From assembly GCF_900104535.1 (NCBI RefSeq), contig NZ_LT629710.1:1550001-1614000 (forward strand): a DNA stretch of 64,000 nucleotides, written 5' to 3'. The DNA is from Nakamurella panacisegetis. Its GTDB lineage: Bacteria > Actinomycetota > Actinomycetes > Mycobacteriales > Nakamurellaceae. The position numbers were made by a program, and so were the translations under genes. Positions within the stretch are counted from its first letter, which is position 1, and each line of letters begins with the position of its first letter. The notes below the pieces were generated by a model that worked only from the letters and a program-made list of their open reading frames with translations, had not been told where the DNA came from and ran no database searches. This document shows, piece after piece, positions 1 through 10,755 of the stretch.

Positions 1-229
1 CGCGGCGAGGCCGACGACGTGGGATCGTCACCGCAACCGCCCCGGACCACAACCTCGGGGAGCAACGAACGTCTTGTGGATGCGCGACGGCTCGCGGATC
101 AACAGACACGTCCCGTTCCCACCATTACGATCACTGGCACAGGCAATCCCTTTACGTCGGCATCGCCGGTCAGGGTTCAGGGTGGTCAGGGCCATGGCTA
201 CACGCGGAGAATGAACAGGAGGTGCATCG

Positions 230-1468
230 ATGGGCGTCATCCAGAGTTTCGAACGGAAGCTGCAGGGCGCGGTCGCCGGCACCTTCGCCCGCCTGTTCGG
301 CGGGTCGGTGCACCCGACCGAGGTGGCCGACGCGCTGCAGACCGAGGCAGCCAACCATCTCCAGCACCAGGCCGGCCGCACGATCGCCCCCAATCGGTAC
401 ACGGTCCGCCTCGGACCGTCCGATCACGACGGCGTCGGGCACGACGAACAACGGGTCGCCTCAGCGTTGTCCACCATGATCAGGGAGTATCTGGACGAGC
501 AGGGTTGGCAGACCTTCGGTGACGTAGCGGTCACACTGGAGGAATCCGATGTACTGCACACCGGACAGTTCCGCATCAGCTCGCTCGTCGACCCGGACGT
601 CGGCCGGCGCAGCGCCCATCGAAGCGCAGGAGTGCGATCCATGACGCAGCAGCCCGAGGACGCCGGCCGGCCGCCGGCCAACCAGCCACCGAGCGGATCC
701 CAGGCGGCGTACCCGCAGGACCCGAACCGACCCGCTGACCAGCCCGGATGGGGCCAGCCGGCCTACGGACAGCCGCCCGTCGCCCAGCCCTACCCGCCGT
801 CGGGACAGCAGCCCGCCTACGACCCGGCCTACGGTCAGCCCCAGTACGGACAACCGGGCGGATACCCGGCCCAGCCGTACCCTCCGGCCGGCCAGCAGCC
901 CGGATACGACCCGGCCCAGGGTCAGCCCGGCTACGGCGCGCCGCAGCCCGGTTACGGACCGCCGCAGCCCGGTTACGGACCGCCCGACCCCGGATACGCC
1001 CAGCCCGGTTACGGCGCCCCGGCCTCCAACCCCTACGGCCAGCCGGCGCAACCCGGATACGACCCGGCCTACGGCCAGCCGCAGTACGGCCAGCCCCAGT
1101 ACCGGCAGCCGCCGTACGGCCAGCCCGGATACGACCAGCAGTACGGCCAGCCGCAGTACGCGCCGCCGGCTCCGGTCGACGTCCAGGCCATGCTCAGCGT
1201 CGACGACGGCTCGCACCGCACCTACCAGCTGCAGCGCGGCTCGAACATCGTGGGCCGGGGCCAGGATGCGTCCTTCCGGCTGCCGGACACGTCTGTCTCC
1301 CGCCGGCACGTCGACATCTATTTCGACGGGCAGGTCGCCGTCATGCACGATCTGGGCTCGACCAACGGCACCTCGGTCAACGGCTCCACCGTGCAGACCT
1401 GGCAGCTCGCCGACGGTGACGTCATCCGGGTCGGCCACTCCACCGTCGTCTTCAACATCCACCGGTAG
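230..1468 (+). CDS. fhaA: FHA-domain protein FhaA
   Basis: Phosphothreonine-binding adaptor of the Ser/Thr kinase system; in mycobacteria FhaA is a PknB substrate that binds phosphorylated MviN and helps control peptidoglycan synthesis. The 412-aa product has an FhaA N-terminal (DUF3662) domain over roughly residues 1-125, a long Pro/Gly/Gln/Tyr-rich linker built from YGQP-like repeats, and a C-terminal FHA domain (about 320-405) with the GRG, SRRH and GSTNGT motifs. The ATG has a strong AGGAGG at 217-222. It is the first gene of the fhaA-pknB operon; fhaB follows after 12 bp. No transmembrane segment is seen, so it should be cytoplasmic. Confidence 0.95.
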   Translation: MGVIQSFERKLQGAVAGTFARLFGGSVHPTEVADALQTEAANHLQHQAGRTIAPNRYTVRLGPSDHDGVGHDEQRVASALSTMIREYLDEQGWQTFGDVAVTLEESDVLHTGQFRISSLVDPDVGRRSAHRSAGVRSMTQQPEDAGRPPANQPPSGSQAAYPQDPNRPADQPGWGQPAYGQPPVAQPYPPSGQQPAYDPAYGQPQYGQPGGYPAQPYPPAGQQPGYDPAQGQPGYGAPQPGYGPPQPGYGPPDPGYAQPGYGAPASNPYGQPAQPGYDPAYGQPQYGQPQYRQPPYGQPGYDQQYGQPQYAPPAPVDVQAMLSVDDGSHRTYQLQRGSNIVGRGQDASFRLPDTSVSRRHVDIYFDGQVAVMHDLGSTNGTSVNGSTVQTWQLADGDVIRVGHSTVVFNIHR

Positions 1469-1480
1469 ACAAACACAGTC

Positions 1481-1960
1481 ATGCCTGCGCTGATCCTCCA
1501 GCTGACCAGAGTGGGATTCCTGATCCTCCTCTGGCTCTTCGTGCTGGCTGCGGTCAGAGTGGTGCGGTCCGACCTGAAGATGGCGTCCGACCCGCGGACG
1601 GACTCCCGCCCGGCCCGAACCACCCGCAAGGAAGCTCACCGCCCGGCGCCGCTGGCGGCCGGATCGATGGTCCCGGCCATCCTGGTCGTGACGGCCGGCT
1701 CGCTGGCCGGCACCCGGCTGCGGCTCGGGTCGGGCACCATCCTCATCGGCCGGGCCGAGGACTCCACCCTGGTCCTGGACGATGACTACGCCTCCACCCG
1801 GCACGCCCGGATCGTGCAGCAGGGCAACGGCTACGCGGTGGAGGATCTGGGCTCCACCAACGGCACCTACCTGGACCGCACCCGGATCACCGCCCCGACC
1901 CCGGTTCCGGTCGGCGTCCCGATCCGCATCGGCCGCACCGTGATCGAGCTGCGCCCGTGA
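1481..1960 (+). CDS. fhaB: FHA-domain membrane-anchored protein FhaB (FipA)
   Basis: Second FHA adaptor of the operon, 159 aa. An N-terminal membrane segment (about residues 5-25) is followed by a short basic linker and a C-terminal FHA domain with GRAED, STRH and GSTNGTY motifs that recognise phosphothreonine. In mycobacteria the homologue (FipA/FhaB) links FtsZ and FtsQ and is phosphorylated by PknA. The stop codon overlaps the GTG start of pstP by 4 bp, so the two are probably translationally coupled. Confidence 0.94.
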   Translation: MPALILQLTRVGFLILLWLFVLAAVRVVRSDLKMASDPRTDSRPARTTRKEAHRPAPLAAGSMVPAILVVTAGSLAGTRLRLGSGTILIGRAEDSTLVLDDDYASTRHARIVQQGNGYAVEDLGSTNGTYLDRTRITAPTPVPVGVPIRIGRTVIELRP

Positions 1961-3891
1961 GCCACGTGATCCGGTACGCGGCACGTACCGACCGCGGACT
2001 GTTACGGGCGAACAACCAGGACTCGGTGTTCGCCGGTGACCGGCTGCTGGTGATCGCCGACGGCATGGGCGGCCACGCCGCCGGTGACGTCGCGTCGCGC
2101 CTGGTGGTGGCCGCTTTCGTCGACCTCGACGAGCTGCCGCTGGGCAGCGACATGGTCCGCCCGCTCACCGAGGCCACCCGTGAGGGGAACGCTGCCATCG
2201 CCGAGATGGTGGAGGAGAACCCCGAGTTCGACGGCATGGGCACCACGCTCACCGCCCTGCTGTTCGACGGACCGGTCGTCGCGCTGGCCCACGTCGGCGA
2301 CTCCCGCGCCTACCTGTACCGCAACGGCGTGCTGCACCAGATCAGCCACGACGACACGTTCGTCCAGTCGCTGGTCGACGACGGCCGGATCACCGCCGAC
2401 GAGGCCGCCCACCACCCCCAGCGGTCGCTGCTGCTCCGCGCGCTGAACGGCATGGAGATGGATCCGTCCATCACGCTGCGCGAGACGTCCCCCGGAGATC
2501 GGTTCCTGATCTGCAGCGACGGCCTGTCCGACGTGGTCTCGCCGGAGTCCATCGCCGACACCCTGGCCGGCCCCGATGTCGACCAGGTGGCCGACACGTT
2601 GATCCAGCTGGCGCTGGTCGGCGGGGGTCCGGACAACGTCACCGTCATCGTGGCGGATGTCCTGGAGACGGGCGCGACCGGTTCGCCCGGCGTGGCGGCC
2701 GGCGCGGTCGACCCGGAAGCCACCGGGCCGATGCAGCCGATCCATCTGACCCAGCGCATGCCCCGGGTCCCGCTGCCGCCCATCCCGGAGGACATCCCGG
2801 CCAAGCCCGAGTACGCCCCGGCCGAGGAGGGCCCCGAGCTGCACAACGGGGACGACGAGGAGTACGACGACGAGGACGACTTCTCGGCCGCCTCCGACAT
2901 CGACGCCCACGACGATCCGGACGACCACGGCATGGTGTCTCCGCCTCGGCGCCACTGGCGGCGCCGGTGGGCCTTCGGCATCGCCTTGCTGGTCTTGATC
3001 GGGGCCGGACTGACCGGTTCGGTGCTGTGGGCCAACAGCAAGTACTACGTCGGGCAGGACGGCCGCGAGGTCGCGGTGTTCCGGGGCGTCAACGGCTCGC
3101 TGCTCGGGTGGAAGTTCGCCTCGGTGCAGGAGAACTCCTGTGGCACAACACCTTCCGGATGCCGACCGCTTATGGTGACCGACCTTGTGCAAGCCGCCCG
3201 GGACCAGGTCAGCGCCGGGATCCCGGTCAGCACGCTGGCCGACGCCCGGGCCGTGATCACTCGCCTGACGTCCGAACAGCTCCCGCCGTGCCCGACCACC
3301 GGGACCGGTTCGACCCTTTCCTCGCTCACCCCGGCGTCATCGGGAGCGGCGTCGTCCTCCGTCGCCGCGTCGAGCGCGCCCACCACCCCGACCTCGTCCG
3401 TGGTCGTCCCGCCGACCACCGCGGCGAAGACCACCGCGGCCAAGACCACCGCGAAGGTCACGCCACCGAGGACGACGGCCAAGTCCACAGCCAAGGCGAC
3501 GGCCCGGACGGCAGCAAGAACCACCAGCAAGGCGTCCGGCGCGGCGAAACCCACCACCACTCCGCGTGCCGTCAAGGCCACGACCACCGCCCTGAAGGCG
3601 ATCGCCCCGGTCACGACGACCGTGGTGGTCACCGTCAACCCGTTGGCGCCGTCCGCCGCGGCTGTCACCGACGGCCAGCACCTGCGGTCGCGCGGCGTGC
3701 TGCCCACCCCAGCCAGTGCCCTTGGCACCGCGCCCATCACCCGCTCCAACCCGGCCGGAGTGACCCCGACGATCACCGTGTTCACCACCACCACGCTGTT
3801 GCCGACCGCGGCCACCCCGTCCGCCCAGCCCGGCACGCCGCTGGTCAGCCCGGCCGCCGAGCCGGGCGTCACCTGCCGGCCGGTGTCGTGA
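1957..3891 (+). CDS. pstP: PP2C-family Ser/Thr protein phosphatase PstP
   Basis: Membrane-anchored metal-dependent phosphatase that reverses PknA/PknB phosphorylation. The GTG start overlaps fhaB. The cytoplasmic PP2C domain (about 1-240) shows the metal-binding motifs DGMGGHA, GMGTT, HVGDSR, CSDGLSD and GGPDNVT. An acidic juxtamembrane stretch, a transmembrane helix near residues 340-362 and an extracellular part of about 280 aa follow. The last 190 residues are very rich in Thr, Ala, Ser and Lys, longer and more repetitive than I expect for the family, and suited to a wall-spanning stalk. The stop codon overlaps the rodA start by 4 bp. Confidence 0.95.
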   Translation: MSHVIRYAARTDRGLLRANNQDSVFAGDRLLVIADGMGGHAAGDVASRLVVAAFVDLDELPLGSDMVRPLTEATREGNAAIAEMVEENPEFDGMGTTLTALLFDGPVVALAHVGDSRAYLYRNGVLHQISHDDTFVQSLVDDGRITADEAAHHPQRSLLLRALNGMEMDPSITLRETSPGDRFLICSDGLSDVVSPESIADTLAGPDVDQVADTLIQLALVGGGPDNVTVIVADVLETGATGSPGVAAGAVDPEATGPMQPIHLTQRMPRVPLPPIPEDIPAKPEYAPAEEGPELHNGDDEEYDDEDDFSAASDIDAHDDPDDHGMVSPPRRHWRRRWAFGIALLVLIGAGLTGSVLWANSKYYVGQDGREVAVFRGVNGSLLGWKFASVQENSCGTTPSGCRPLMVTDLVQAARDQVSAGIPVSTLADARAVITRLTSEQLPPCPTTGTGSTLSSLTPASSGAASSSVAASSAPTTPTSSVVVPPTTAAKTTAAKTTAKVTPPRTTAKSTAKATARTAARTTSKASGAAKPTTTPRAVKATTTALKAIAPVTTTVVVTVNPLAPSAAAVTDGQHLRSRGVLPTPASALGTAPITRSNPAGVTPTITVFTTTTLLPTAATPSAQPGTPLVSPAAEPGVTCRPVS

Positions 3892-5336
3892 GCCGCGCCG
3901 CCGGAAACCTGGCCGACACCGCCCCCGGTCGCGCCGCCCGACGGACCGGACGCGGGGCCGAGCTGTGGATGCTGGTGTTCGCCGCGATCATCGTCACCGG
4001 CGCCCTGATCGTCGTCGAGCTGAACCAGGGGCGCGGCCTGACCCTGCACCTGGCCTATTACGGCGGCGGTTACCTCGTCGCCCTGACCTTCGCGCATGTG
4101 ATGATCCGCCGGCTCGCGCCGTACGCCGACCCGGTACTGCTCCCGCTCGTGGCTCTGTTGAACGGCATCGGGCTGGTGATGATCTACCGGCTGGACCTGG
4201 CCGCCCAGTCCAAGGCGGCCGCCAACGGCACCCCCGCTCCGGCCGCGCAGGCTCCGGCCCAGCTGCTGTGGACGGGAATCGCCCTGGTGCTGTTCCTCGG
4301 CGTGCTGTTGGTGATCCGCGACCACACCGTCCTGGCCAAGTACTCCTACACGCTGCTGCTGCTCGGCCTGTTGTTCCTGGCCCTGCCCGGTGTCCTGCCG
4401 GCCAAGTACTCGGCGGTCAACGGCGCCCAGATCTGGATCAAGATCCCCCATCTGTTCTCGATCCAGCCGAGCGAGTTCGCCAAGATCGCCCTGATGATCT
4501 TCACCGCGTCATTCCTGGCCTCCAAGCAGAACCTGCTGGCCACCGCGGGGAAGAAGATCTTCGGGTTGGTCCTGCCGCGGGCCCGTGACCTCGGCCCCCT
4601 GCTGCTGGCCCTGATCATCTGTCTGGCCGTGCTGGTCAGGGGCAACGACCTCGGCACGTCACTGCTGATCTTCGGCGTGCTGCTGATGATGGTCTACGTC
4701 GCCACCTCGAGGGTGTCCTGGCTGATCATCGGTCTGATCGGCTTCTCCGGCGGCGCGTTCGTCGCGTACAAGCTGTTCGCGCACGTCCGGGTGCGGGTGG
4801 ACATCTGGCTGCACCCGTTCGCCGACCCGCTCGGCACCGGGTACCAGCTGGTCCAGTCGCTGTTCGGTCTGGGCACCGGCGGCATCTTCGGCACCGGCCT
4901 CGGGGCGGGCCGGCCCGACATCGTGCCGTTCGCCTCGACCGACTTCATCACCGCCGCGCTCGGTGAGGAACTCGGGCTGGTCGGGTTGTCGGCCATCCTG
5001 GTCTGCTACCTGCTCATCGGCGGCCGCGGGCTGCGCGCCGCCATCGCGGTCAAGGATCGTTTCGGGTCGCTGCTGGCCGGCGGACTGTCGTTCTCGCTCG
5101 TCTTCCAGATGTTCATCGTGGTCGGCGGCGTCACCCGACTCATCCCGCTGACCGGCCTGACCACGCCGTTCCTGTCCTACGGAGGGTCTTCCCTGCTCGC
5201 CAACTACATCATCCTGGCGCTGCTGGTCCGGATCACCGATTCCTCGCGGCGGCCGCCGGCCCCGAGGGCGGCGAAGAAGGAGACGCTGCTGGAAGCGAAG
5301 ACCGAGATGGTGCCCGTCGCGCGGGCCGACGCATGA
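3888..5336 (+). CDS. rodA: SEDS peptidoglycan glycosyltransferase RodA (FtsW/RodA/SpoVE family)
   Basis: Polymerises glycan strands from lipid II during elongation, working with the class B PBP encoded next. The 482-aa product is polytopic, with about ten to twelve hydrophobic helices and the SEDS signatures near the C-terminus: an FAEELG-like segment (ALGEELGLVG) and the PFLSYGGSS motif. The open frame extends far upstream inside pstP; GTG at 3888 is chosen because it overlaps the pstP stop (GTGA) and starts just before a basic N-terminus and first helix. Cytoplasmic membrane. PbpA starts 58 bp downstream. Confidence 0.93.
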   Translation: MSRAAGNLADTAPGRAARRTGRGAELWMLVFAAIIVTGALIVVELNQGRGLTLHLAYYGGGYLVALTFAHVMIRRLAPYADPVLLPLVALLNGIGLVMIYRLDLAAQSKAAANGTPAPAAQAPAQLLWTGIALVLFLGVLLVIRDHTVLAKYSYTLLLLGLLFLALPGVLPAKYSAVNGAQIWIKIPHLFSIQPSEFAKIALMIFTASFLASKQNLLATAGKKIFGLVLPRARDLGPLLLALIICLAVLVRGNDLGTSLLIFGVLLMMVYVATSRVSWLIIGLIGFSGGAFVAYKLFAHVRVRVDIWLHPFADPLGTGYQLVQSLFGLGTGGIFGTGLGAGRPDIVPFASTDFITAALGEELGLVGLSAILVCYLLIGGRGLRAAIAVKDRFGSLLAGGLSFSLVFQMFIVVGGVTRLIPLTGLTTPFLSYGGSSLLANYIILALLVRITDSSRRPPAPRAAKKETLLEAKTEMVPVARADA

Positions 5337-5394
5337 TGCGGCCCCGCTCGGTGCCGAGGACCGCCGACCCCCGGCCCGGCCAGGAGGTCGAGCG

Positions 5395-6873
5395 ATGAAG
5401 AGGCCACTGCGCCGCGTTGGCACGGCGATCACCATCCTGGTGCTGCTGTTGCTGGGCAACATCACCTACATCCAGGTGGTCAAGGCCTCCGCGTACCGGG
5501 CCGATCCGAACAACTCGCGGACCCGGCTCGAGGAGTTCCAGCAGCCGCGGGGCCAGATCACCACGGCCAAGGGCACAGTGCTGGCGCAGTCCGTCGCCAG
5601 CACCGACAGCTACAAGTACCAGCGCAAGTATCCGCAGGGCGCGATGTACAGCCCGGTCACCGGATACTTCTCGTCCTACTACGGCGCCAGCGGCATCGAG
5701 CAGGCGGAGAACTCCATCCTCTCCGGCAGTGACGACAACCTGATCGGCGACCGCTTCTCCGATCTGCTGACCGGACGGGAACCGCGCGGCGGCAACGTCC
5801 AGCTCTCGATCGTCGACGCCGTCCAGCAGGCCGCGTACAACGGGCTCAAGGACAAGGGTTACGTCGGCGCGGTGGTGGCCATCAAGCCGTCGACGGGGGC
5901 GATCCTGGCGCTGGCCTCCACCCCGTCCTACGACCCGACGTCGCTGGCCAGCCACTCCGAGGCGGTGCAGAAGGCGTACTCGGCCAAGATCAACTCCGCC
6001 GTTCCGTCGCTCCGGCTGAACCGGGCCCTGTCGGCCGACTACCCGCCCGGATCGACCTTCAAGCTGGTCGTTTCCGCCTCCGCGCTGCAGAACGGCTACA
6101 CCCCCACCTCCAGCGTCACCGGCGTCTCGAAGATGAGGCTGCCCGGCGGCGGCACGCTGTCCAACTTCGAAGGGGAGGACTGCGGCACGGCGGGCGGCGC
6201 CGATGTCACCCTCACCGTCGCCCTGGCCTACTCGTGCAACACCGCGTTCGCCTCGGTGGGCATCGCCCTGGGGGCCGACAAGCTGAAGGCGCAGGCCAGC
6301 GCCCTCGGCGTCGACCCGGCCGGCACCAGCATCAACAACATCCCGGTGGTCGGTTCCCGCGTCGGCCCGATGGTCGACGGCGCCGCGGTCGGGCAGAGCA
6401 GCATCGGTCAGCGCGACGTGGCGTTCACCCCGTTCCAGGACGCCGTGATCGTCTCCACCATCGCCAATCACGGCAAGCGGCTGGCCCCGTACGTGGTCGC
6501 CGAGACGACCCGACCCGACCTGTCCGTGATCTCCAAGGCCCAGACGACGGTGGTCAACCAGGCGATGCCGACCTCGGTGGCCGACCAGATCCGCGACATG
6601 ATGATCCAGTCGGAGAAGGACATGAAGACCGACCCCAACCCGTTCGCCGGGGTGGTCATCGCGTCCAAGACCGGAACCGCCGAACACGGTACCGATCCGA
6701 AGCACACCCCGCCGGACTGCTGGTACGTCGCGTTCGCCCCGGCAGACAACCCTCAGATCGCGGTGGCCGTGCTGGTCGAGAACGGCGGCGACAAGGGCCT
6801 CGCGGCCACCGGCGGCTCCGTGGCCGGACCGATCGGGCACGCCGTCATCGGTGCTGCCCTGGCCGGCCAGTGA
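5395..6873 (+). CDS. pbpA: Class B penicillin-binding protein PbpA (transpeptidase)
   Basis: Monofunctional D,D-transpeptidase that cross-links peptidoglycan, partner of the preceding RodA. 492 aa: one N-terminal signal-anchor (about 9-28), a PBP dimerisation-like region, and a transpeptidase domain with the three active-site motifs STFK (Ser220), SCN (Ser280) and KTGT (Lys425). ATG at 5395 is preceded by GGAGG at 5380-5390 and encodes a basic start (MKRPLRR). It ends 1 bp before pknA. The family is normally phosphorylated by PknB in mycobacteria. Confidence 0.95.
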   Translation: MKRPLRRVGTAITILVLLLLGNITYIQVVKASAYRADPNNSRTRLEEFQQPRGQITTAKGTVLAQSVASTDSYKYQRKYPQGAMYSPVTGYFSSYYGASGIEQAENSILSGSDDNLIGDRFSDLLTGREPRGGNVQLSIVDAVQQAAYNGLKDKGYVGAVVAIKPSTGAILALASTPSYDPTSLASHSEAVQKAYSAKINSAVPSLRLNRALSADYPPGSTFKLVVSASALQNGYTPTSSVTGVSKMRLPGGGTLSNFEGEDCGTAGGADVTLTVALAYSCNTAFASVGIALGADKLKAQASALGVDPAGTSINNIPVVGSRVGPMVDGAAVGQSSIGQRDVAFTPFQDAVIVSTIANHGKRLAPYVVAETTRPDLSVISKAQTTVVNQAMPTSVADQIRDMMIQSEKDMKTDPNPFAGVVIASKTGTAEHGTDPKHTPPDCWYVAFAPADNPQIAVAVLVENGGDKGLAATGGSVAGPIGHAVIGAALAGQ

Positions 6874-6874
6874 C

Positions 6875-8128
6875 ATGGCGCTGACCCCAGGTCTGTTGCT
6901 GTCGGATCGCTATCGCCTGACGAGCCGGATCGCCGTCGGCGGGATGGGCGAGGTCTGGGCGGCCGACGACACGCGGCTGGCCCGGAAGGTCGCCGTCAAG
7001 ATCCTCAAGTCCGAGCTCACCAGCGACCCCGAGTTCGTCGATCGGTTCCGGGCCGAGGCCCGGATCACGGCCTCCCTGAACCACTCCGGGATCGCCGCGG
7101 TCTACGACTACGGCGAGGTGGCCTCGATCGTCGGCGGCCCCCGCGACACCGCCTACCTGGTGATGGAACTCGTGACCGGCGAGCCGCTCTCGGCCGTTCT
7201 CACCCGCACTCCGCGCCTGTCGGTGCCGCGGGTACTGGATGTACTCGAGCAGTCGGGGCGGGCGTTGCAGGCCGCCCACGCGCGGGCGCTGGTGCACCGC
7301 GACATCAAGCCCGGCAACATCCTGATCACCCCGACCGGTCAGGTGAAGATCACCGATTTCGGCATCGCGAAGGTGGCGCACCAGGTGCCGGTGACCCGCG
7401 GCGGGATGGTGATGGGCACGGCCCAGTACCTGTCCCCCGAGCAGGCGGCGGGCAATGAATCGTTCCCCCCGTCCGACGTCTATGCCCTCGGCGTCGTCGC
7501 CTACGAGGCCCTGGCCGGAGTACGCCCGTTCAACGGCGAGAATCCGATCGCGGTGGCCATGGCCCATGTCCGTGACGAACCACCGCCGCTGCCGCCGGAC
7601 ATTCCTCCTCCCGTGTCCGCGCTGGTGATGCGCATGCTGGCCAAGGACGCGGCCCGGCGTTTCCCCGATGGCGGAGCTCTCGCTCGCGCCGTCGCCGCGG
7701 TCCGCGGTGGCGCTCGTCCCGCGACGGCCGGTCCGATCACAGGCGCCTTCCCGGCCGGCCAGGTCACCGGCACGAGCCGCCCGGCGACTTCCTCGACCGG
7801 TCACCCGGCAGCGTCCGCCTACCCGGCCGCGTCTCCGCAGCCGGTCTACGCCCCGCCCGCCTACGCACCTCCGGTGCGGGCCGCCACCCGGGCCACCCAG
7901 GCCCGGACGCCGGCGCCCTATCCGGCCCCGGTCAACCGCCGCACCGGCGTGGCCGTGCTCGTGGCCATCCTGGTGCTGATCCTGGTGGCCATCCTCGGTG
8001 CGGTCATCCTCACCCACGTCGGGACCCCGGGGACCAGCGCCGACACATCGGCGGTGGACTCGACCACCCGGCACGCCGACGTCCCCGTCGATCGTCCGGC
8101 TCCGACGACCGGGATCGCAGACTTTTGA
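6875..8128 (+). CDS. pknA: Ser/Thr protein kinase PknA
   Basis: Receptor-type kinase controlling cell shape and division. 417 aa from ATG 6875, one base after the pbpA stop (an in-frame upstream codon inside pbpA is disregarded). Kinase domain about 10-265 with glycine loop VGGMGEV, catalytic Lys42, HRDIKPGN (Asp143), DFG (Asp161) and the activation loop before [12 protein letters not shown] Pro/Ala-rich juxtamembrane region and one transmembrane helix (about 357-383) follow, with only about 30 extracellular residues and no PASTA domains, the usual PknA layout. Confidence 0.95.
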   Translation: MALTPGLLLSDRYRLTSRIAVGGMGEVWAADDTRLARKVAVKILKSELTSDPEFVDRFRAEARITASLNHSGIAAVYDYGEVASIVGGPRDTAYLVMELVTGEPLSAVLTRTPRLSVPRVLDVLEQSGRALQAAHARALVHRDIKPGNILITPTGQVKITDFGIAKVAHQVPVTRGGMVMGTAQYLSPEQAAGNESFPPSDVYALGVVAYEALAGVRPFNGENPIAVAMAHVRDEPPPLPPDIPPPVSALVMRMLAKDAARRFPDGGALARAVAAVRGGARPATAGPITGAFPAGQVTGTSRPATSSTGHPAASAYPAASPQPVYAPPAYAPPVRAATRATQARTPAPYPAPVNRRTGVAVLVAILVLILVAILGAVILTHVGTPGTSADTSAVDSTTRHADVPVDRPAPTTGIADF

Positions 8129-8420
8129 GGTACGTGGCGCTTTTCACACCGACCCGCCGCGCAACTCGCCGCCCCGTCACACGTCGTCCCAGAGGTGCTC
8201 TCTGCCCACGGCGCCGGGCGACGTCGCCCGGCCATGCCAGTGACCCAGCTCCCGAGATGGGACAATGGAGACCTGCGGCCCGGGGGTGGGGGCGCGGCGA
8301 GTCGCCTGACGACCAGCCGCCGGCCGGCTCAGCACCACAGGTTCAACATTCGGAGCCACTCCGGATGACGCCAGGCCGCCCGTCAACGGGTGGCCGACGA
8401 CACGATGATGAAGGACGGCG
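8129..8420. other. Intergenic region between pknA and pknB
   Basis: The 292-bp gap interrupts an otherwise tightly packed operon. No ORF with sensible composition, no clear terminator hairpin and no RNA-like fold were recognised by eye. It may hold an internal promoter for pknB. A weak Shine-Dalgarno (AAGGAC) sits just before the pknB ATG. Confidence 0.5.
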
Positions 8421-10721
8421 ATGACGGGACATCTGTTCGGCGACCGCTACCAGGTCGGCGACACCCTCGGCTTCGGCGGAATGTCGGAGGTCCACCGGGG
8501 ACGGGACCTCCGCCTCGGCCGGGACGTGGCGATCAAGGTGCTCCGTGCCGACCTGGCCCGCGACCCGTCCTTCCAGACCCGGTTCCGCCGCGAGGCGCAG
8601 AACGCCGCGTCCCTGAACCATCCGGCCATCGTCGCGGTCTACGACACCGGTGAGACCGAGGGCGAGACCGGGCCGATCCCGTACATCGTGATGGAGTACG
8701 TCGACGGCGAGACCCTGCGCGACCTGCTGAAGCGGGAAGGGTCATTGGCCCCGAAGCGGGCCATGGAGATCGTCGCCGACGTCTGCGCTGCCCTGGACTT
8801 CTCCCACCGCCACGGCATCGTGCACCGGGACATCAAACCGGCCAACGTCATGCTCACCCGGGCCGGGGCGGTCAAGGTGATGGACTTCGGCATCGCCCGG
8901 GCGGTCGCCGACGGGCAGGCCACCATGACGGCCACGGCCGCGGTCATCGGCACCGCTCAGTACCTGTCGCCCGAACAGGCCCGCGGCGAGGCTGTCGATG
9001 CCCGGTCGGACGTCTACGCCACCGGTTGCGTGCTGTTCGAGCTGCTGGTCGGGGCCCCGCCGTTCACCGGGGATTCGCCGGTCGCCGTCGCCTACCAGCA
9101 TGTGCGCGAGGATCCGAAGGCGCCCAGCGATGTGAAGCCGGGCCTGCCGAAGGAACTCGACTCCATCGTGCTCAAGGCGCTCAACAAGAACCCGCTCAAC
9201 CGCTATCAGACCGCCGCCGAGATGCGGTCGGACCTCGTTCGCGCCCTGTCCGGCCAGGCGGTGCACGCCACTCCGGTGATGAGCGACGAGGAACGCACCC
9301 AGATCATGCGGGCCGAACCCCAACGCGTCGGCGCTGCCGTGGCCGCCGGACCGTCGCTGCTCGCCCCGCCCCGCCGGCCGATCGCCGACGAGCTGTGGGA
9401 GGAGGACGAACCGGCCGACCGGACCAAGAAGGTCTGGGGTTACGTCGGGATCGGCGCCCTCTGCCTGGCCTTGCTCGGGGCGGCCATCTTTTTCACCATC
9501 AAGTTCACCCAGACACCGGCCAAGCCGGCCCAGGTCGCGGTGCCGTCGGTGCAGAACCTCACCCTGGCCCAGGCCCAGGCGGCCCTGACCAACGCGGGCC
9601 TCGTCGTCGGGACCCAGACCAAGGTGCCGTCCAGCACCGTTCCGGCCGGCAGCATCACCCGGCAGTCGCCCAGCGGGAGCACGACGGTCGACAAGGGCAC
9701 CAAGGTCGACCTCGAGATCAGTGAGGGCGTCCTGGCCGTGGACGTGCCGAACCTGAACGGCCTCACCGAGAGCGCGGCGAAGCAGGCCGTGATCGGCGCC
9801 GGTCTGGCCTGGGGCAAGGTCAATCTGGTCACGTCGAGCGACGCCCAGAAGGATCTGGTCATCAAGCAGACGCCGGACATCGGCATGTCGGTCAAACCCG
9901 GCACGACGGTGGTCGCCACCATCGGCACCGGGCCCACCTACACCGTGGTCCCGAAGGACCTGGTCGGCAAGACATTCGCGCAGGCGCAGGCCGAACTCAA
10001 GTCGGCCGGGCTCGTCGCCACCGAGGTCCAGGCCGACGGCACGGAACCTGCGCACCAGGTGAAGTCGGTCTCCGACGCCGGAGCCCGGTTGCAGACCGGC
10101 AGCTCGATCACGGTGACCACGTCGAACAACTCGCTGTTCGTGGTCCCGAACCTCAGCAACCTGACGCCCGACCAGGCCGCCCAAACCCTGAAGGCCCAGG
10201 GCTGGAGCGGCAGCACCGCCGCGTTCATCGTCAAGAAGGCGCCGACGACCGACTCCACCGCCCTCAATCTGATCCCGAACTCGGCCGTCCCGATCGACGA
10301 TGGCCAGGGTGGCGCCGGTCCCGTCACCCCGCCGCAGGATCCGGCGTTCCAGAAGACGGTCCGCAAGGACGCGCTGTTCACGATCGTCGTCTACGAGAAG
10401 CAGCTGCTGACCGTCCCCGGCTTCACCCAGAACGTGAGCACTCCGGGCACCATCAATCTGGCCGGGTTCAGCAACGTGACCCTGGTGACGACGCCGTGGA
10501 CGGCCCCTCAGGTACCCGGCACGATCACGGCCATCAACGGTGCGTCGGTCGGCTCACGGGTCCCGTTCGACACTCCGCTGCAGATCGTCGTGGTCGGTGC
10601 GAAGCCGGTTCCGACCACCCCGACCACACCGACCACCCCGACGACGCCCACCTCCGCGACCACACCGACCACGCCGACGACGCCCACGACGTCGTCACGC
10701 CCCGGCCGCGGCGGAGGCTGA
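8421..10721 (+). CDS. pknB: Ser/Thr protein kinase PknB with PASTA repeats
   Basis: Essential receptor kinase sensing muropeptides or lipid II and phosphorylating cell-wall proteins. 766 aa: kinase domain about 8-265 (Lys39, HRDIKP with Asp137, [14 protein letters not shown]), juxtamembrane linker, transmembrane helix about 337-361, then extracellular PASTA units. Three are clear (about 370-440, 440-510 and 512-578). A fourth (about 580-655) has a long insertion, and a fifth PASTA-like segment follows. The protein ends in a Thr/Pro tail of TTP repeats and a Gly/Arg end. It closes the fhaA operon, with a hairpin terminator 35 bp downstream. Confidence 0.95.
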   Translation: MTGHLFGDRYQVGDTLGFGGMSEVHRGRDLRLGRDVAIKVLRADLARDPSFQTRFRREAQNAASLNHPAIVAVYDTGETEGETGPIPYIVMEYVDGETLRDLLKREGSLAPKRAMEIVADVCAALDFSHRHGIVHRDIKPANVMLTRAGAVKVMDFGIARAVADGQATMTATAAVIGTAQYLSPEQARGEAVDARSDVYATGCVLFELLVGAPPFTGDSPVAVAYQHVREDPKAPSDVKPGLPKELDSIVLKALNKNPLNRYQTAAEMRSDLVRALSGQAVHATPVMSDEERTQIMRAEPQRVGAAVAAGPSLLAPPRRPIADELWEEDEPADRTKKVWGYVGIGALCLALLGAAIFFTIKFTQTPAKPAQVAVPSVQNLTLAQAQAALTNAGLVVGTQTKVPSSTVPAGSITRQSPSGSTTVDKGTKVDLEISEGVLAVDVPNLNGLTESAAKQAVIGAGLAWGKVNLVTSSDAQKDLVIKQTPDIGMSVKPGTTVVATIGTGPTYTVVPKDLVGKTFAQAQAELKSAGLVATEVQADGTEPAHQVKSVSDAGARLQTGSSITVTTSNNSLFVVPNLSNLTPDQAAQTLKAQGWSGSTAAFIVKKAPTTDSTALNLIPNSAVPIDDGQGGAGPVTPPQDPAFQKTVRKDALFTIVVYEKQLLTVPGFTQNVSTPGTINLAGFSNVTLVTTPWTAPQVPGTITAINGASVGSRVPFDTPLQIVVVGAKPVPTTPTTPTTPTTPTSATTPTTPTTPTTSSRPGRGGG
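10607..10695 (+). repeat. Low-complexity Thr-Pro coding repeat at the pknB 3' end
   Basis: Degenerate 9-bp units of the ACCACCCCG type encode repeated Thr-Thr-Pro, with one Thr-Ser-Ala interruption. This is likely a slippage-prone, wall-penetrating linker after the PASTA domains. Confidence 0.75.
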
Positions 10722-10755
10722 CCGGCGCCGGGTCCGACCGCTTCGGCTGTGACCA

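Noticed and set aside
1-229. tRNA-Leu upstream of fhaA, as found in mycobacteria
   Set aside because: No cloverleaf or conserved TTCGANTC arm was recognisable in this stretch or elsewhere in the window.
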